NCBI GenBank assembly: GCA_903933935.1 | Contig: CAIZMB010000136.1 | Location: forward strand, 1 to 63,318 | Origin: an uncultured Cytophagaceae bacterium | GTDB lineage: Bacteria > Bacteroidota > Bacteroidia > Cytophagales > Spirosomataceae | Direction: 5' to 3' | DNA length: 63,318 bases | Shown: one piece after another, positions 41,884 through 50,960 of the stretch | How the letters are laid out: each line of letters opens with the position of its first letter | Position numbering within the stretch: the stretch's first letter is position 1 | Made by a program: the position numbers and the translations under genes | The notes under the pieces: generated by a model | Told to the model about the DNA's origin: nothing | The model's input: only the letters and a program-made list of their open reading frames with translations | Databases searched by the model: none

Positions 41884-44073
41884 TTAATAAAATAATATTT
41901 CATCCACACGGAGCCAAGCAGGCTTACCCTTATTCACGACCTCCTCCTTTTTATCATCTTTAAGTAGATATTTAGGCAAATGTCTAAGTGATAGTGCTTT
42001 TATCTTATAATACTTATAAATTCCTGGCTTAAGTGGTATATCCTGCCCCATTTGTGTGTAACCATTTCGCTTTTCCGGTTTCTCAGGCTTTACTAATGCT
42101 ACACGACTTAACGCGTTAGGGCTATTGCCCGCCAACACTTCGATGCTTACCGGTGGAAAGACATCCGAATCTGTTTTTCTCAAATAAGAAAAAGTGATCC
42201 CTTTGGGTGAAATAGGTTTTTTAAATTCAAATAAGGCTTCTAAATCGTTGTTAAAAAATCCTAGCCAGGTATAATCAGGTAATTCACTACGGCGACCCGT
42301 CTCCCTAAAACCTTGAACAAAATCCTTTAAACTATAACCACCCCTAGCAGGGTATTTTGGATCAGGTTTACTAAGTAAGTAAATCGAATCCGGAATAAAG
42401 GCTGATTTATAAACTTTATATTCCAAAACACGGCTGGCCAACCAACCCGGTTTCGTTGCCATCACCTTAACCTTTGAATATTTCTCTATTTTCAAAGGAC
42501 CCCTTGAAACTAAAGCTCCTAAACTATCTGGTGTAGAATCATTTAGCGTGTAATGAAAGGTTACGTCCTTCAACGTATGTTTGAAAACAAAATCTTCATT
42601 CGGTCTTAATATAAAATTTTCCGTTACTAAAATAGGCGGATTAATCTGCAATTTTTCATCCTTAGGTACATAGCCCGCTTGGATTTTTACCTTAGGAAAC
42701 TGAGCTTGGATTCCAGCTACTTGGTCTAGGCCAACTCCCGTATTCCATATAAATACCTCTTTTAACGTTGGGATTTTACCTAAGAGATTCACCAAAATCT
42801 CCTTATTCACTTTTGTACCAGACACAGCCAATGAGGTCAAATGTTTGCAAGCCGATAATTCCCCCAAGGTCTTTCCAGTAATTTCAGTAAAGTTCAAAAT
42901 CAACTTTTCTAAATTAGGGAATTTAGTAATTAAGCTAATTTCCTCATCTTTCAATGGCATTTTTGAGAGATTCAAGCCGACCAACTGATCAGATACCTTA
43001 GATAAATTTTCTAAGGTCTTTCGGTCATATTTTTTACTCACGTAAAAATCTGCCTGCAAGGCCGGAGCGTCACTAGACAAAGGATAAACGGAGCAAAAAG
43101 GTGTATTAGCCGCAGCTAAATTAGACTCTGAGGCCGCCGAGAAATCATACTCTTTAACAGGAACCAACAGCGCCTGTGCCGTATTTTGTAATTTTTTGGC
43201 TAACGAAATAAGCTTGGAATTTGCCCCAAAAACTCCCAACTTTTTAGACACCGAAGCGCCCTCTTGGACCCAGGCAGTTAAGAGTAACACTTCATCCGGG
43301 CTCAACTGAGCCTTGCCTTTTGGCGGCATATGCTTTTTGTCATCAATAGGTAATTTAGCCCTTTGAATAAAATGACTATTTAATGGATCCCCAGCCTTCC
43401 AAATCGCTCCATTTTTCCCACCCTTCAATAATTTAGCCACGGAACTCATATTCAATGCTCCTTTGGTCTTTTGATCATTATGGCAAGATTCACACTTTTG
43501 CTTAAATATAGGTTGGATTACCGCCTCAAACACAACTGATTCCTCAGTCAAAACTACAGCCCCACCATCTTTTTCAGGCCATAAATAACCTTCTCCATGC
43601 GTTAAATCAGCTCCTCCATGTCCAGCCAAGAAAAAACTAGCCAAACCAACCGTCACCCCATAAAATAGATTTCTACCTTCTAAATAGCCTTTTTCATACG
43701 CAAAAAGCAGAAGGACATAAAGCCAATTGACCCCCAAGCCAGCCCATTGATGAAAGGTGATTTGCTCCAACTCATATCCCCCTTCCGAAGATAAAAACAT
43801 ACCAAAAATCGCTGTAATGGCAGAGAAAATAGAAGTCAAATACAATAAGAATCTAAAAATTTCCTGAAAAGCTTGCGCATCAATCCACTTTTTAAGCACA
43901 AAAATCAGCACTAGAAAAACACCAAAGCCAATAGGCAGATGTAAGACTAAAGGATGCAAACGACCCAAAAAAGCCACAGGAATATGGATTTTGTCCGCAA
44001 ACAAAACAAGCACCAAAATCAAACCCTGTAAAAAAATAAGTAGGCTTGTACTAAGTCTGAAAAATTTATTCAT
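41884..44073 (-). CDS. Membrane protein with DUF2231, planctomycete-type cytochrome c, LRR and chitobiase-like domains
   Basis: 729 residues from Met at 44073, 10 nt behind the DUF1501 stop; a longer frame overlaps that gene. Four to five membrane helices (about 8-145) form a DUF2231 domain (GRLHPLVLHLPIGFGVF), followed by a PSCyt1 haem domain with CESCHND (Cys194, Cys197, His198) and MPPKGK as Met ligand region, leucine-rich repeats (about 355-470; LVGLNLSKMPLKDEEISLI, LEKLILNFTEI), a CHB_HEX_C-like domain (about 505-560; FHYTLNDSTPDSLG) and a discoidin-like C-terminus. Likely an inner-membrane haem protein facing the periplasm; role in electron transfer or glycan binding is inferred. Confidence 0.85.
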   Translation of the reverse strand: MNKFFRLSTSLLIFLQGLILVLVLFADKIHIPVAFLGRLHPLVLHLPIGFGVFLVLIFVLKKWIDAQAFQEIFRFLLYLTSIFSAITAIFGMFLSSEGGYELEQITFHQWAGLGVNWLYVLLLFAYEKGYLEGRNLFYGVTVGLASFFLAGHGGADLTHGEGYLWPEKDGGAVVLTEESVVFEAVIQPIFKQKCESCHNDQKTKGALNMSSVAKLLKGGKNGAIWKAGDPLNSHFIQRAKLPIDDKKHMPPKGKAQLSPDEVLLLTAWVQEGASVSKKLGVFGANSKLISLAKKLQNTAQALLVPVKEYDFSAASESNLAAANTPFCSVYPLSSDAPALQADFYVSKKYDRKTLENLSKVSDQLVGLNLSKMPLKDEEISLITKFPNLEKLILNFTEITGKTLGELSACKHLTSLAVSGTKVNKEILVNLLGKIPTLKEVFIWNTGVGLDQVAGIQAQFPKVKIQAGYVPKDEKLQINPPILVTENFILRPNEDFVFKHTLKDVTFHYTLNDSTPDSLGALVSRGPLKIEKYSKVKVMATKPGWLASRVLEYKVYKSAFIPDSIYLLSKPDPKYPARGGYSLKDFVQGFRETGRRSELPDYTWLGFFNNDLEALFEFKKPISPKGITFSYLRKTDSDVFPPVSIEVLAGNSPNALSRVALVKPEKPEKRNGYTQMGQDIPLKPGIYKYYKIKALSLRHLPKYLLKDDKKEEVVNKGKPAWLRVDEILFY

Positions 44074-44083
44074 CGTTATAAAA

Positions 44084-45535
44084 TTAGGCCAACAAGCCAG
44101 GAAGAACATTACCGGCAATATCAGTCAGCCGGTACCTTCTGCCCAAATGCTTATACGTCATTTGCTCATGATTAAGTCCCATTAAATGCTGAACCGTTGC
44201 ATGGAAATCATGAATATGTACCGGGTCTTTCACCACATTATATCCAAATTCATCTGTTTCACCATACACAATTCCAGGCTTTACGCCTCCACCAGCCATA
44301 AAAATACTGTAGGCTCGAGGATGATGATCTCGACCATAATTGTCGACCGTATATGTTCCTTGGCAATAATTTGTTCGACCAAATTCACCTCCCCAAATAA
44401 CCAAGGTCTCATCTAACAAACCTCTTTGTTTTAAATCTGTAATTAAAGCGGCCGAAGAACGATCCACATCTTGCGCCTGCATGGCCATTTCTTTAGGTAA
44501 ATTTCCATGAGAATCCCAGCCTTGATGATACAATTGCACAAAACGAACTCCTGACTCAGACAACTTTCTGGCCAATAAAGCATTCGCCGCATAGGTTCCA
44601 GGAACCAAACAATCCGGCCCATACATTTTTATAATGTGATCCGGTTCTTTAGATAAATCTGTCAACTCAGGTACAGCCGTCTGCATGCGATATGCCATTT
44701 CATATTGTTGGACTTTTGCCTCCACCTCAGGATCTTTATTCTCATCAAATCCCAAATGATTCAACTCGGCTAATTCATCCAACATCCTCCTACGCGCATT
44801 CTTGTCGATTCCATCCGAATCATTCAAATACAAAATAGGGTCATCAGAACTACTAAAAACAACTCCTTGATGCAAGGAATCTAAAAATCCATTGGTCCAT
44901 AATTTGGAATATACCCCCTGTCCATTACCCCTTCCTCTCGACAACAACACACAAAATGCAGGTAAATTTTTATTCTCACTACCTAATCCATACGACATCC
45001 AAGCACCCATACTAGGCCTATTACCCACCTGTGCACCTGTCTGTAAAAAAGTCAAAGCTGGATCATGATTAATCGCATCTGTATTCATAGTACGAATGAT
45101 ACAAAGATCATCCGCGATGTTAGCAATATTGGGAAAGATATCGCTTATCCAAGCCCCAGATTGTCCATATTGCTTGAAGCCGTAAAACGAGCCCATCAAC
45201 GGAAACTTATCTTGGCTTGCCGTCATTCCCGTCAATCGCTGATTTCCTCGAATAGAAGCTGGCAAATCCTCGCCAGAGCGAGCAACTAACGTGGGTTTGT
45301 AGTCGAAGCTCTCCAACTGCGACGGAGCACCATTTTGACATAAATAGATAATTCGCTTGGCTTTGGGCGCAAAATGTGCCATTCCCAAAGGCATCGCATT
45401 CGCCGCCGAATCACCTTTCCATAAGTCAGGGACCAACAAAGACCCCAAGGCTAAACCACCAATTCCAGCAGCTGCCTGTCCGAAAAAGTGCCTTCTTGTT
45501 ACATTTAGCCTACTATTTAAAAATTCATTTTCCAT
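44084..45535 (-). CDS. Tat-exported DUF1501 protein (sulfatase-like fold)
   Basis: 483 residues. Twin-arginine signal NVTRRHFFGQAAAGIGGLALGS near the start. DUF1501 landmarks: RIIYLCQNGAPSQLESFDYKP, MNTDAINHDPA, MGAWMSYGLGS, QLYHQGWDSHGN, WGGEFGRTNYCQG, GRDHHPRAYSIFMAGGGVKPG and HIHDFHATV. DUF1501 shares the alkaline phosphatase/sulfatase superfamily fold and is most abundant in Planctomycetes, where it nearly always pairs with DUF1553 proteins. Ten nt separate it from the upstream PSCyt1/DUF1553 gene, which fits that pairing. Biochemical function not established. Confidence 0.92.
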   Translation of the reverse strand: MENEFLNSRLNVTRRHFFGQAAAGIGGLALGSLLVPDLWKGDSAANAMPLGMAHFAPKAKRIIYLCQNGAPSQLESFDYKPTLVARSGEDLPASIRGNQRLTGMTASQDKFPLMGSFYGFKQYGQSGAWISDIFPNIANIADDLCIIRTMNTDAINHDPALTFLQTGAQVGNRPSMGAWMSYGLGSENKNLPAFCVLLSRGRGNGQGVYSKLWTNGFLDSLHQGVVFSSSDDPILYLNDSDGIDKNARRRMLDELAELNHLGFDENKDPEVEAKVQQYEMAYRMQTAVPELTDLSKEPDHIIKMYGPDCLVPGTYAANALLARKLSESGVRFVQLYHQGWDSHGNLPKEMAMQAQDVDRSSAALITDLKQRGLLDETLVIWGGEFGRTNYCQGTYTVDNYGRDHHPRAYSIFMAGGGVKPGIVYGETDEFGYNVVKDPVHIHDFHATVQHLMGLNHEQMTYKHLGRRYRLTDIAGNVLPGLLA

Positions 45536-45545
45536 CGTATTGGTA

Positions 45546-47858
45546 TTAAACTCGAATTAAAGCCTCCTCCATGTTATAAATTAATTGGATCGTCTGCATC
45601 AATGCCGCCGTATAAAAACGTACCGCTCCCGGATCTTTTTTATATTCTCCAATCTTCATCAACTTTTCAATTTTATTAGGCTCCTTCTTAAAGGATGCTT
45701 GTTCATTTTCAAAATAACGCTTTAAAATGACCAACTCTTTCTCGCTCGGTTTTCTGCAAATAATTTTCCTAAAAGCCTTTGATAAAATCACGTCTAAACT
45801 AGCCTTTTCTGCCGATAAATGACTCGCTAAAACCCGCGAACTCTCCATCACATGTGGATCATTCATCATAACCAAAGCCTGTAATGGTGTATTTGTCCTA
45901 CCCCTTTGCACCTCACACTGATCCCGATTACTAGCATCAAAAATCAACATGGAGGGAGGAGGAACCGTTCTTTTGATAAAAACGTACATGCCTCTGCGAT
46001 ATAAATCTTGATTGTGATCTTGTATGTAAGTCATCAAGGATCCACGACCAGAAGTAGCCATTTCCCATAATCCCTTTGGCTGATAAGGCTTTACACTAGG
46101 ACCGCCAATTTCAGGATTTAAAATATCAGCCGATGCCAACACATGATCCCGTACATTCTCAGCAGGCAATCTTAGACGTGGCGAATGCGATAAATAAATG
46201 TTTTCTGGATCTGACTTCAAAGAAGCAGAAGTAGCATCGGAAGATTGTTGGTACGTAGCCGACATCACTATTTGCTTCACCAAACGCTTCATATTCCAGT
46301 GATGTGCTTTGAAGTCCACGGCCAACCAATCCAATAATTCCGGATGCGTAGGTAACTCCCCTTGCATCCCAAAATCACCCAAAGTTTTTACTATTCCGCG
46401 ACCAAAAAACTGCGCCCAAATCCGATTCACAAACACGCGTGATGTTAATGGATTCGCATCATCAAACATCCAACGCACTAAACCCAATCTGTTTTGACCA
46501 TACTTAGCTGACGAATACGGAAGAATACTTTTCGGAATCCCTACTCCTACTTCGAACGTAGGCATGTCGTAATTACCCCTACTTAAAATATACGTTTTGC
46601 GCATATTAGCAGAATCCTTCATCACCATCACATCGACCGCAAATGTATCCCGCTTGTTAATGAATTTCAACAAACTATTGACGTCTTTTGAGGTAATTCG
46701 CATGTTCGGTGGATCAGCAAAAGAAGCATCAATGGTACCAAATAACCCTTTTTCAGGCACCTGATTGAAAAATGCATACGTGCTGTAATAGTCTTTTTGT
46801 GAGATCGGATCATACTTATGATCATGGCATTTGGAACATTCAAAAGTTAATGCCAAAAAAGATTTTCCAAAAGTACTCGTCCGATCATTGATATACTCCA
46901 CGCGATACTCCTCGTCGATCACTCCACCTTCCTGCGTAATCTTATGGTTTCGGTTGAACCCCGTGGCCAATAACATTTCTTTGTTGGCCCCCGGAATTAA
47001 ATCGCCTGCCAACTGCCATGTCACAAATTTCTTGTACGAATAATTGGAATTGAACGCGTGTATCACCCAGTCGCGCCATGGCCACATCGTTCTCAAACCA
47101 TCATCTTGATATCCATGCGAGTCCGCATAACGGGCTACATCTAACCACGGCGCAGCCATTTTCTCCCCGAAATGTTTGTTGGCCAACAACTCATTCACAA
47201 TTTTCTCATACGCTTTAGGATCCGTATCCTTTAAAAAACGATCCTGCATTTCAAGCGTAGGAGGCAATCCGGTCAAATCAAGGCAAACCCTTTTTAAAAG
47301 ACGCTCTTTATCGGTTTCTTTTGAAGGACTCAAACCCTTTTCCTTCATTTTAGCATACACGAAATAATCAATGTCGTTTCGCACCCACGACTCATCAGCC
47401 TCTGGCAATTCAGGCTTTACGGGTTTTATGAAAGACCAATGTGGCTTATAAACAGCGCCTTGATCAATCCACTTTTCAATTAAATCAATTTCATGCTGCG
47501 TAAGCACCAAATTTGATTTCATAGTAGGCATCCTTAGCGCAGTGTCCTTGGTAATTAAACGCTGGAAAGCATCCGATTTGGAGGGATCTCCTGGCACAAT
47601 TGCGTGTGCTTTTGCATTATCCTTAAACGCCGCATAAGCACCTTCCTTCGTATCTAAACGTAAATTCGCTTGTCGTTTATTGGCATCCGGCCCATGACAT
47701 TTGAAACATCTGTCAGAAAGAATAGGACGAATGTGAAAGTTATAATCAACCACATCTGGCATGGATGTGTCCGAACCCTGAGCATCGGAACAGCTCCAAG
47801 CAGTATACATACAAATGGCCGCGAGAAAAACAGGGATGATGATTTTAAATATTTTCAT
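45546..47858 (-). CDS. PSCyt1-DUF1549-DUF1553 cytochrome lipoprotein (planctomycete type)
   Basis: 770 residues. Lipoprotein signal with lipobox TAWSC. A PSCyt1 haem domain (about 40-125) has CFKCHGPDANKRQANLRLD and MPTMKSN; DUF1549 (about 150-360) has DLTGLPPTLEMQDRFL and a second CxxCH in CSKCHDHKYDP; DUF1553 (about 460-730) has RVFVNRIWAQFFGRGIVKT, LDWLAVDF, ATYQQSS and the typical RTNTPLQALVMMNDP. First gene of a minus-strand operon continuing through DUF1501, DUF2231 and M20. Probably a periplasmic dihaem protein; in planctomycetes this set is linked to degradation of complex glycans, but the reaction is not known. Confidence 0.92.
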   Translation of the reverse strand: MKIFKIIIPVFLAAICMYTAWSCSDAQGSDTSMPDVVDYNFHIRPILSDRCFKCHGPDANKRQANLRLDTKEGAYAAFKDNAKAHAIVPGDPSKSDAFQRLITKDTALRMPTMKSNLVLTQHEIDLIEKWIDQGAVYKPHWSFIKPVKPELPEADESWVRNDIDYFVYAKMKEKGLSPSKETDKERLLKRVCLDLTGLPPTLEMQDRFLKDTDPKAYEKIVNELLANKHFGEKMAAPWLDVARYADSHGYQDDGLRTMWPWRDWVIHAFNSNYSYKKFVTWQLAGDLIPGANKEMLLATGFNRNHKITQEGGVIDEEYRVEYINDRTSTFGKSFLALTFECSKCHDHKYDPISQKDYYSTYAFFNQVPEKGLFGTIDASFADPPNMRITSKDVNSLLKFINKRDTFAVDVMVMKDSANMRKTYILSRGNYDMPTFEVGVGIPKSILPYSSAKYGQNRLGLVRWMFDDANPLTSRVFVNRIWAQFFGRGIVKTLGDFGMQGELPTHPELLDWLAVDFKAHHWNMKRLVKQIVMSATYQQSSDATSASLKSDPENIYLSHSPRLRLPAENVRDHVLASADILNPEIGGPSVKPYQPKGLWEMATSGRGSLMTYIQDHNQDLYRRGMYVFIKRTVPPPSMLIFDASNRDQCEVQRGRTNTPLQALVMMNDPHVMESSRVLASHLSAEKASLDVILSKAFRKIICRKPSEKELVILKRYFENEQASFKKEPNKIEKLMKIGEYKKDPGAVRFYTAALMQTIQLIYNMEEALIRV

Positions 47859-47923
47859 AATGAAGTTTAGGGATCCAATTGGATTTTAAAACGAAATATA
47901 CGATTAAATTTTTTCTTTAAAAA

Positions 47924-48898
47924 TTACCATTGTAGATATTCCATTGTGTTCAGTTCAGGACCTCCACCACGGTTTGCGCTTCCCGCCATGATGTACAATT
48001 TATTCTTATATAAAACGGTCGAAGTACCATGTCGGCCTTGCAACAAAGAAGGAAATTTTACCCATTCATTCGTTCGTACATCCAGCGCCTCTACCTCCGC
48101 GTGTGCCGGAACTTGTTTATTACTTTCTCCTTGTAAAACTATAACATACGGATATTTTGTTAAGGTACAAGTTCCTGCTCTGAGGGTAGGAAGTCCATTA
48201 GGCAAAGTAGTCCAAGCACCTGTTTTGAAATCATAAACATCTACTTCAGGAATTGTTTTATCCAACACTTTTCCGATAGCGGCATGTGAATTACGTCCTC
48301 CGACCATGTACAATTTATCCCCTAGCATAGCCGCTTGCACGTGATCTCTGGCTCTAGGTGCGTCAGGCAATTGGGACCAAGTATTTGTTTTGGGGTCAAA
48401 TACATCGAACCAACTCACATGGCCATCATAGTGTCCATCCTTAATCCCGCAAACGGCATATATTTTATTTTTATAGGCAAAAATTCCTGCCGACCCTCTT
48501 AATCGGTCCGAAGGAATCTTGGGACCATCACGCCAAGTTTTTGTTTTGGGATTAAAAATCAACATGTTTTCAATAGGCTTTTCATGTGGATATCCACCCG
48601 TAAAGGCGCAAATAACATAAATTTCATGTTGGAAACTTAAGGCCTGAAAATGATGAAATTCAATGGGGGTATCCCCTAAGTTTTCCCAAGTGTTCGTCTT
48701 AGGATTATAGGCTTCAATAGCCTTTTTTCCACGTCCCCCTAAGGAATAAAATTGACCGTCACATTCGACAAAACCACTTTCATGTCTTTTTAATGCGGTA
48801 TTTGAAGCTTCTAGAACTTGCCAAGGTCCTGAAGGAATTTGCGAAAATGAAGCAAAAGAAATAGCTAGTCCGAAGACTATTCCGATTAATTTTTTCAT
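47924..48898 (-). CDS. Secreted kelch-repeat propeller protein
   Basis: 324 residues from Met at 48898 (signal MKKLIGIVFGLAISFASFSQ); an upstream extension has no signal features. Six kelch blades with GG and Y...W spacing: FYSLGGRGKKAIEAYNPKTNTW, EIYVICAFTGGY, IYAVCGIKDGHY, LYMVGGRNSH, YVIVLQGESN, LYIMAGSANRGGG. Resembles secreted kelch proteins of glycan loci and N-acetylneuraminate epimerase (NanM) in fold; no NanM-specific assignment is possible by eye. Has a well-formed promoter upstream and the ATG preceded directly by TAAACCT. Confidence 0.82.
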   Translation of the reverse strand: MKKLIGIVFGLAISFASFSQIPSGPWQVLEASNTALKRHESGFVECDGQFYSLGGRGKKAIEAYNPKTNTWENLGDTPIEFHHFQALSFQHEIYVICAFTGGYPHEKPIENMLIFNPKTKTWRDGPKIPSDRLRGSAGIFAYKNKIYAVCGIKDGHYDGHVSWFDVFDPKTNTWSQLPDAPRARDHVQAAMLGDKLYMVGGRNSHAAIGKVLDKTIPEVDVYDFKTGAWTTLPNGLPTLRAGTCTLTKYPYVIVLQGESNKQVPAHAEVEALDVRTNEWVKFPSLLQGRHGTSTVLYKNKLYIMAGSANRGGGPELNTMEYLQW

Positions 48899-48928
48899 AG
48901 GTTTAGATTCAATTGAATAGCTAAAATA

Positions 48929-48958
48929 CAAAATTATTGGAAACCTTTGACCTCCCAA
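48929..48958 (-). promoter_or_regulatory. Bacteroidota-type promoter of the kelch gene
   Basis: On the minus strand TTG (48956-48958), a 19-nt spacer and TAATTTTG (48929-48936) match the -33/-7 consensus TTG-N19-TAnnTTTG well. The predicted transcript would have a leader of about 20-25 nt containing TAAACCT next to the ATG at 48898. Confidence 0.65.
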
Positions 48959-49011
48959 GAAGTTATTAAAATTGAAAAATAATTTTTAGTTTAGTAGTTG
49001 AATAAATAAAA

Positions 49012-50430
49012 ATGACCATGTATAAAAAAATAATGATTGTTGGCCTTATCGCCACAGCCACTCTATCCATCATGTCATTAAATACAGCTCCTAAAAAAGC
49101 TGTTATTGATGAGCCTACAGAAAAGATTTACACGCAATATTGCGCCTCATGCCACGGCGAAAAAGTAGAAGCATTTGTGGATCGTAAATGGAAACATGGA
49201 AATACAAAACCAGAATTAGTTGCCAGCATCACGAATGGATACAATGATATGGGAATGCCTACCTGGAAAGGCATATTATCTCCTAAAGACATCGATAAAT
49301 TAGCTGATTTGATTATTGAAAATTTGGCTGGAGTGGAGCAATACAAATTCGAGAATAAGCCTAAATCAAATATTTTTGTTTCAGAAGGTGTAACCATTAA
49401 ATTGGATACAATTGCCACCGGATTTGATAGTCCATGGGGATTTGCTCAATTGCCAAATAAAGATTATTTGATTTCAGACCGTAAGGGGAAATTGTATTTG
49501 GTCGATCAAAAAAGAAACAAAACAGAAATCACAGGCATACCAGCGGTAATGGCGAAAGGCCAAGGAGGACTTTTGGATATTGCATTGCATCCAAAATTTG
49601 CGGAAAACGGTTGGGTCTATATGTCTTATTCTAAATTCAAAATGGATGGCTCGACCACGTTGACGTCCACTGGAATTGTCCGAGGAAAAATCAAAAATAA
49701 TATGTGGGTGGAGTCTCAAGAACTTTTTGAGTCGCTTCCTTACACTAAAACGTTCCACCACTTTGGCTCAAGAATTACCTTTGACAAAAAGGGATTTATG
49801 TTTTTCTCCGTCGGTGAAAGAGGTATGGAAAAAGTGTTTCCTCAAGAAACGGATAATGACAATGGAAAAATTCACCGGCTATATGATGATGGAACCGTGC
49901 CAAAAGATAACCCGTTTGTTGGCAAAGATCCAGCTAAATTCCATCCAAGTATTTATTCGTATGGCCAAAGAAATCCTCAAGGATTAACGACCAATCCATG
50001 GACAGGAGATATTTGGGAAACAGAACATGGCCCACGTGGCGGAGATGAAATCAACATCATTCAAGCTGGCCGAAATTACGGTTGGCCCGTCATCTCCTAT
50101 GGAATCAACTATGATGGAAAGCCGATCACGAACATCTCGAAAAAAGAAGGCATGGAACAACCTGTTTCTTATTTTGTTCCGTCCATCGCCCCATCTGGCT
50201 TGACCTTTATGAATACCGACAAATATCCAGCTTGGAAAGGTAATCTAATGATCGGTTCCTTACGTTTCAATTACTTAAACCGATGTGTCATTAAGGATAA
50301 TAAGGTAGTTAAACAGGAGAAGATTTTACTCAATGTAGGTCGATTACGTAATGTAAAATTAGGCTCAGATGGTTATTTGTACATCGGCGTGGAAAATCCA
50401 GGAATGGTGTTTAGGGTTAATCCGAATTAA
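49012..50430 (+). CDS. Secreted cytochrome c - PQQ-type sugar dehydrogenase fusion
   Basis: 472 residues (a second ATG two codons later is equally usable). Signal peptide (about 1-25), a cytochrome c domain (about 35-110) with YCASCHG (Cys44, Cys47, His48) and GMPTWKG as Met ligand, then a soluble glucose dehydrogenase/YliI-like propeller (about 130-470) with FDSPWGFAQLPN, GQGGLLDIALHP, YGQRNPQGLT, ETEHGPRGGDEINII and YGWPVISYG, the typical catalytic and Ca/PQQ-binding segments. Oxidises an aldose or similar sugar in the periplasm with PQQ and passes electrons to the attached haem. No PQQ biosynthesis genes are in the window. Confidence 0.9.
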   Translation: MTMYKKIMIVGLIATATLSIMSLNTAPKKAVIDEPTEKIYTQYCASCHGEKVEAFVDRKWKHGNTKPELVASITNGYNDMGMPTWKGILSPKDIDKLADLIIENLAGVEQYKFENKPKSNIFVSEGVTIKLDTIATGFDSPWGFAQLPNKDYLISDRKGKLYLVDQKRNKTEITGIPAVMAKGQGGLLDIALHPKFAENGWVYMSYSKFKMDGSTTLTSTGIVRGKIKNNMWVESQELFESLPYTKTFHHFGSRITFDKKGFMFFSVGERGMEKVFPQETDNDNGKIHRLYDDGTVPKDNPFVGKDPAKFHPSIYSYGQRNPQGLTTNPWTGDIWETEHGPRGGDEINIIQAGRNYGWPVISYGINYDGKPITNISKKEGMEQPVSYFVPSIAPSGLTFMNTDKYPAWKGNLMIGSLRFNYLNRCVIKDNKVVKQEKILLNVGRLRNVKLGSDGYLYIGVENPGMVFRVNPN

Positions 50431-50435
50431 GTAAA

Positions 50436-50505
50436 TAGGTAATAGGTATTAGGTAATAGGGATTAGGTAAGAGGTATTGGGTAATAGGTATTAGGTATTA
50501 GGTTC
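50436..50505. repeat. Heptanucleotide microsatellite, consensus TAGGTAW, ten units
   Basis: Ten consecutive 7-nt units starting 5 nt after the stop of the preceding gene: TAGGTAA and TAGGTAT alternate or repeat, with single changes in units 4, 6 and 7 and a partial tenth unit (TAGGTTC). The period of 7 holds over all 70 bases. Confidence 0.92.
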
Positions 50506-50662
50506 TTTCGGCTTGATTTGTCGGGATGTCTACTCAATATGGATTGTGACAATAATCATAATTTATTAACGTTAAGTATATCCATATTAGTTTAATTTTG
50601 TACCCAAGAAAAATGTAATAATAGATTGTTCATTTAAATGTAGCATCAATCTCATTGCATAA

Positions 50663-50950
50663 ATTTAAATTCAAAATTCAATCCGCCTAAGTACATAACT
50701 AAACCATTACAAAATTCATTCCACCCAATTATAAGACGAAACCATTACAAAAATCATTCCGCCTAATTATCCAACTAAACCGTTACAAAATTCATTCCAC
50801 CTAATTATATAAATAAACCGTTACAAAAATCAATCCGTGTATATTCTAAAATGATCCATTTAATCTGCATTTACACGTCATTGTATTTATAAATAAATAA
50901 ACCCTACAAATATTACCTTCCATTTTATAAATAGATAAACCCTACAAAAC
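50663..50950. repeat. 38-bp direct repeat array upstream of the Rieske gene
   Basis: Units begin at 50663, 50701, 50739, 50777 and 50815, exactly 38 nt apart; a degenerate 46-nt stretch follows (50853-50898), then units at 50899 and 50937, again 38 nt apart. Each unit starts AAACC(A/G/C)-TTACAAAA or similar, continues TTCATTCC-(A/G)-CC and ends in a variable AT-rich part. Copies are adjacent with no unique spacers. The last unit runs into the start codon. Confidence 0.85.
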
Positions 50951-50960
50951 ATTGCCTACC

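Larger units (their letters stand above)
50431..50960. other. 530-bp non-coding region with two tandem repeat tracts
   Basis: No credible ORF. From left to right: a heptanucleotide repeat tract (50436-50505), about 150 bp of AT-rich sequence with one -7-like box TAATTTTG (50593-50600, no good -33), and an array of 38-bp direct repeats (50663 to about 50950) that runs up to the Rieske start codon. If the -7-like box is used, the array would lie in a leader of about 350 nt. Confidence 0.7.

Noticed and set aside
50663-50950. The 38-bp repeats as a CRISPR array
   Set aside because: Repeats are adjacent with no unique spacers of even length, units diverge strongly, and no cas genes are present.
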